Origin: Sulfurimonas sp.
GTDB lineage: Bacteria; Campylobacterota; Campylobacteria; Campylobacterales; Sulfurimonadaceae
NCBI GenBank assembly: GCA_016764205.1
Contig: JAESSH010000047.1
Location: forward strand, 10,018 to 17,909
Reading direction: 5' to 3'
DNA: 7,892 bases
Shown here: positions 5,955 to 7,892 of the stretch, piece after piece
Numbering within the stretch: position 1 is the stretch's first letter
How the letters are laid out: each line of letters opens with the position of its first letter
Made by a program: the position numbers and the translations under genes
Notes under the pieces: model-generated
What the model was told of the DNA's origin: nothing
Database searches by the model: none
What the model saw: the letters and a program-made list of their open reading frames with translations, nothing else

Positions 5955-7322
5955 CTAATACTGGGAGACTACCAGACCACCAATTCCAGCTTCACTATTA
6001 GCATCTAAAATTAAACTTAAATATCGGTAATTATAATCAAGTCGCTTCTTTTGAATATCTAAAGTATAAATCTCTCTTTGATTCACCATAAATAAATTAC
6101 TACTTCCTAAAAGATATTTTTTATTTTCTGATTCTTCTAATTTTTTAACAAGTTCAATCTCAATTAAAGAATTTTCTATATTTACTTCAAGTACCCTAAG
6201 AGAATTAAAGATGTTTTTTAAATTAGTTTTTACACTTATAATTTCTTTTTTTTGTTGCATTTTTATATTTTTTTTACTAAATCTATTTTCTAACTTCTGT
6301 CCTTCATACTTTCGTCTTTCTAAGGGAAACTTTATGCTTAGTGCAGCTTTATATCCATTTTCACCCTTAAAGTCACGTATACCATAAAACGATAGGTCTA
6401 TATTGGGATACTGTAGTTGATTAGTCTGCTTTTGTCTTAGATGAACCTTTTGTATCTCTAAGTCATAGATTTTAATATCTTTTCTATTTTCTAAGGCAAT
6501 CTCTATATACGCATTTACATCTTTTTGTAAATAACTGATTTCGTTAATATCAAGCAAGGTATACTGATTTAAAAATTTCTCTTTGGAAATATTTAGGTAA
6601 AGAACAAAACTTTCTTTCGCAACTGCAAAACTATTTTCTGATGAGCGTAAAGTTTGTTCTCTGTTTATAATTTGTTGTTTTGCTTCTAGAAGTGCTATCT
6701 GAGCTAAAAAACCAGATTCAACACGTTTTTTTATTAAGTCCTTTCTTTTTTTTGCTTTATTTAGAAGTTTATCCTGAAGCTTTACAATAGAATTAAAATA
6801 CAGTACTGCTATATACTGAGAGAGTATTTTATGATAAAGTAAGCGTAAATTATTCTTTGATTCATAGGCTAATTTAATTTTATTTACAGATGCAATATTC
6901 AAATCTAATTTACGGCTATTCATTCCACTCATGAGTGATACTAGCGGAAGATTAATACCCGCTAAAATTTCACCTTCATTATTTGTTTTAATATTGTTAT
7001 ATTCTTGTATTCCTTGAGCTTTTCTATATGAAACACTTAATAATGTACCATTTTCAAGTACTTTATTTACACCTATATCTAAAAGTTTACCATCACTGAC
7101 TGGATACTCTTTTTCATCATACTTTAGTGACACTTCTGTATCAAAGCTACCTAAATGGTAAAGCTCCCTATGCTTGAATATATTCTCGTTCCCAATAGCT
7201 GTATATACGAAAGGATTTGAGATTTCCATGTAATCAAGTATCTTATCTTGGGTAAAAATTTCTTTTGCTGTTAATAGCTCAATTGAGAGTATCCATATAA
7301 AGTATAAAAAAGTTACTTTCAT
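5955..7322 (-). CDS. TolC-family outer membrane channel of a second export system
   Basis: This 455-aa protein has a Sec signal peptide (about 1-19, cleavage at LLTA/KE). It has the TolC/OEP plan: long lysine- and glutamine-rich coiled-coil helices at about 140-245 and 345-440, and beta-strand pieces typical of the outer-membrane barrel at about 85-130 (GTLLSVSYRKAQG) and 305-335 (YPNIDLSFYGIRDFKG). The segment 406-424 (GSSNLFMVNQREIYTLDIQ) matches the family's 'G..s..dvl..e..l..a' near the end. It diverges from the TolC-like protein at 1-340, so it is not a copy. The start ATG overlaps the HlyD-family adaptor stop by 4 bases (ATGA), indicating a dedicated pair. A weak GGAAAA lies upstream. 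The protein should form the outer exit of a type I-like or ABC-driven exporter; cargo is unknown. It ends in TAG at 5957-5955. Confidence 0.87.
   Translation of the reverse strand: MKVTFLYFIWILSIELLTAKEIFTQDKILDYMEISNPFVYTAIGNENIFKHRELYHLGSFDTEVSLKYDEKEYPVSDGKLLDIGVNKVLENGTLLSVSYRKAQGIQEYNNIKTNNEGEILAGINLPLVSLMSGMNSRKLDLNIASVNKIKLAYESKNNLRLLYHKILSQYIAVLYFNSIVKLQDKLLNKAKKRKDLIKKRVESGFLAQIALLEAKQQIINREQTLRSSENSFAVAKESFVLYLNISKEKFLNQYTLLDINEISYLQKDVNAYIEIALENRKDIKIYDLEIQKVHLRQKQTNQLQYPNIDLSFYGIRDFKGENGYKAALSIKFPLERRKYEGQKLENRFSKKNIKMQQKKEIISVKTNLKNIFNSLRVLEVNIENSLIEIELVKKLEESENKKYLLGSSNLFMVNQREIYTLDIQKKRLDYNYRYLSLILDANSEAGIGGLVVSQY
7319..7322 (-). promoter_or_regulatory. ATGA translational coupling, HlyD-like adaptor to TolC-like channel
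   Basis: On the minus strand the four bases ATGA hold both the start of the channel gene (ATG, 7322-7320) and the stop of the adaptor (TGA, 7321-7319). Only a weak SD (GGAAAA, about 9 bases upstream) is present, so channel translation probably depends on ribosomes finishing the adaptor. Confidence 0.7.
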
Positions 7323-7892
7323 TGTTTATTTTCCAAACCAGGATCTAGCATTTGTGGAGGTAAGGCATTCATTAATCTCCATAATTGATACCAAATAGGA
7401 ACTGTTCTAAGTCGTACCCATAAAGTAGATTGTGTTCCTATTTTAAGTGTATTTTGATCTGGCCATAGTTCATCTGGGTCTTCATCAACACGAGCGTAAT
7501 AAAAACCTTTTTCATGAGAAGTAGGCTCGACATGTTTAATTATTCCTGCAAAAGTTCCATATTTAATAGTTGGCCAACCAGAAATTTGTAATGCTGGCCA
7601 TCCATAAAATATAATTCTAACAGGAAGACCTTCTTTAATAAGTGGCATATTAAAGTCAGAAACTTTTAACAGTATAGAACGCTGTGTTACTTTAGGAGAA
7701 AAAAGCATAACCTCATCTCCTTTTTTAATAAATTTATGTTTGTCATTTTCAAAAATTCTCACAACGTAACCATCTTTCTGTGCATATACTTCGCCACTTT
7801 TATATCTACTTATATTCGATAGACTTGTTTGTATACTTTGGTTCAAGAAGTTACTTTGTATCTCAGAAGAAAGTTTTAAGTTATCTAGAATT
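7319..7892 (-). CDS. HlyD-family periplasmic adaptor, C-terminal part (5' end outside window)
   Basis: The frame is open to the window edge, so this is the last 190 or so residues of a longer protein. The codon at 7846-7844 is TTG with open frame above it, and should not be taken as the start. Visible parts are the end of a coiled-coil hairpin, then the second lipoyl half (EVYAQKDGYVVRIFENDKHK, then FIKKGDEVMLFSP). A beta-barrel (ILLKVSDFNMPLIKEGLPVR, then FYGWPALQISGWP) is followed by a C-terminal module with KGFYYARVDEDPDELWP and the tryptophan-rich tail WYQLWRLMNALPPQ. The lipoyl and barrel parts are typical of HlyD/EmrA-like adaptors. The GWPALQISGWP and WRLMNALPP segments point to a subfamily I associate with ABC-transporter/TolC gene sets. 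The inner-membrane partner is expected upstream, beyond 7892. It overlaps the TolC-like gene by 4 bases. Confidence 0.85.
   Translation of the reverse strand, partial: ILDNLKLSSEIQSNFLNQSIQTSLSNISRYKSGEVYAQKDGYVVRIFENDKHKFIKKGDEVMLFSPKVTQRSILLKVSDFNMPLIKEGLPVRIIFYGWPALQISGWPTIKYGTFAGIIKHVEPTSHEKGFYYARVDEDPDELWPDQNTLKIGTQSTLWVRLRTVPIWYQLWRLMNALPPQMLDPGLENKQ

Noticed and set aside
7844..7846. TTG as the start codon of the HlyD-like gene
   Set aside because: The frame is open above it to the window edge with plausible coiled-coil sequence, and a HlyD adaptor of 175 aa would lack the first lipoyl half and most of the hairpin. The gene is cut by the window, not short.

Overview
This AT-rich window looks chromosomal and most likely comes from a Campylobacterota (epsilonproteobacterial) species, perhaps Sulfurimonas-like. 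The reasons are the strong low-GC codon bias, a promoter with a GGCTATAAT-type -10, and the general flavour of the proteins. The genus is inference.

Layout. (1) Bases 1-4529, minus strand: a compact tripartite RND efflux operon read as adaptor (membrane fusion protein, 3483-4529), then inner-membrane RND pump (340-3483), then outer-membrane TolC-like factor (1-340, cut by the window edge). Both junctions are one-base TAATG stop/start overlaps with good Shine-Dalgarno sequences, so the three proteins should be made together. (2) Bases 4530-4670: a 141-bp divergent intergenic region with a palindromic ATTATAAT box and a repeated TAACAAA heptamer. (3) Bases 4671-5177, plus strand: an unrecognised secreted, basic, tyrosine-rich protein of 168 aa. 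(4) Bases 5192-5701, plus strand: a small type II toxin-antitoxin module (Phd/YefM-like antitoxin and RelE/ParE-fold toxin, overlapping by 14 bases) behind its own clear promoter. (5) Bases 5702-5954: a gene-free gap containing a decayed 5' end of uvrB, in which two conserved glutamine positions are now TAA stops. (6) Bases 5955-7892, minus strand: a second export cluster, with a HlyD-family adaptor (start beyond the window edge) followed by its own TolC-like protein, joined by a 4-base ATGA overlap.

How it works together. The window carries parts of two separate envelope-spanning export machines, each with its own outer-membrane channel. The first is a complete proton-driven RND system. The second is an adaptor/channel pair whose energising inner-membrane component (probably an ABC transporter) is expected just beyond base 7892. 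Between them lies a short accessory island: an orphan secreted protein, a toxin-antitoxin module and a gene relic. This suggests past rearrangement between the two transport operons. The most unusual item is the uvrB relic. I see no wholly new multi-gene system, no CRISPR array, no RNA gene and no insertion sequence.
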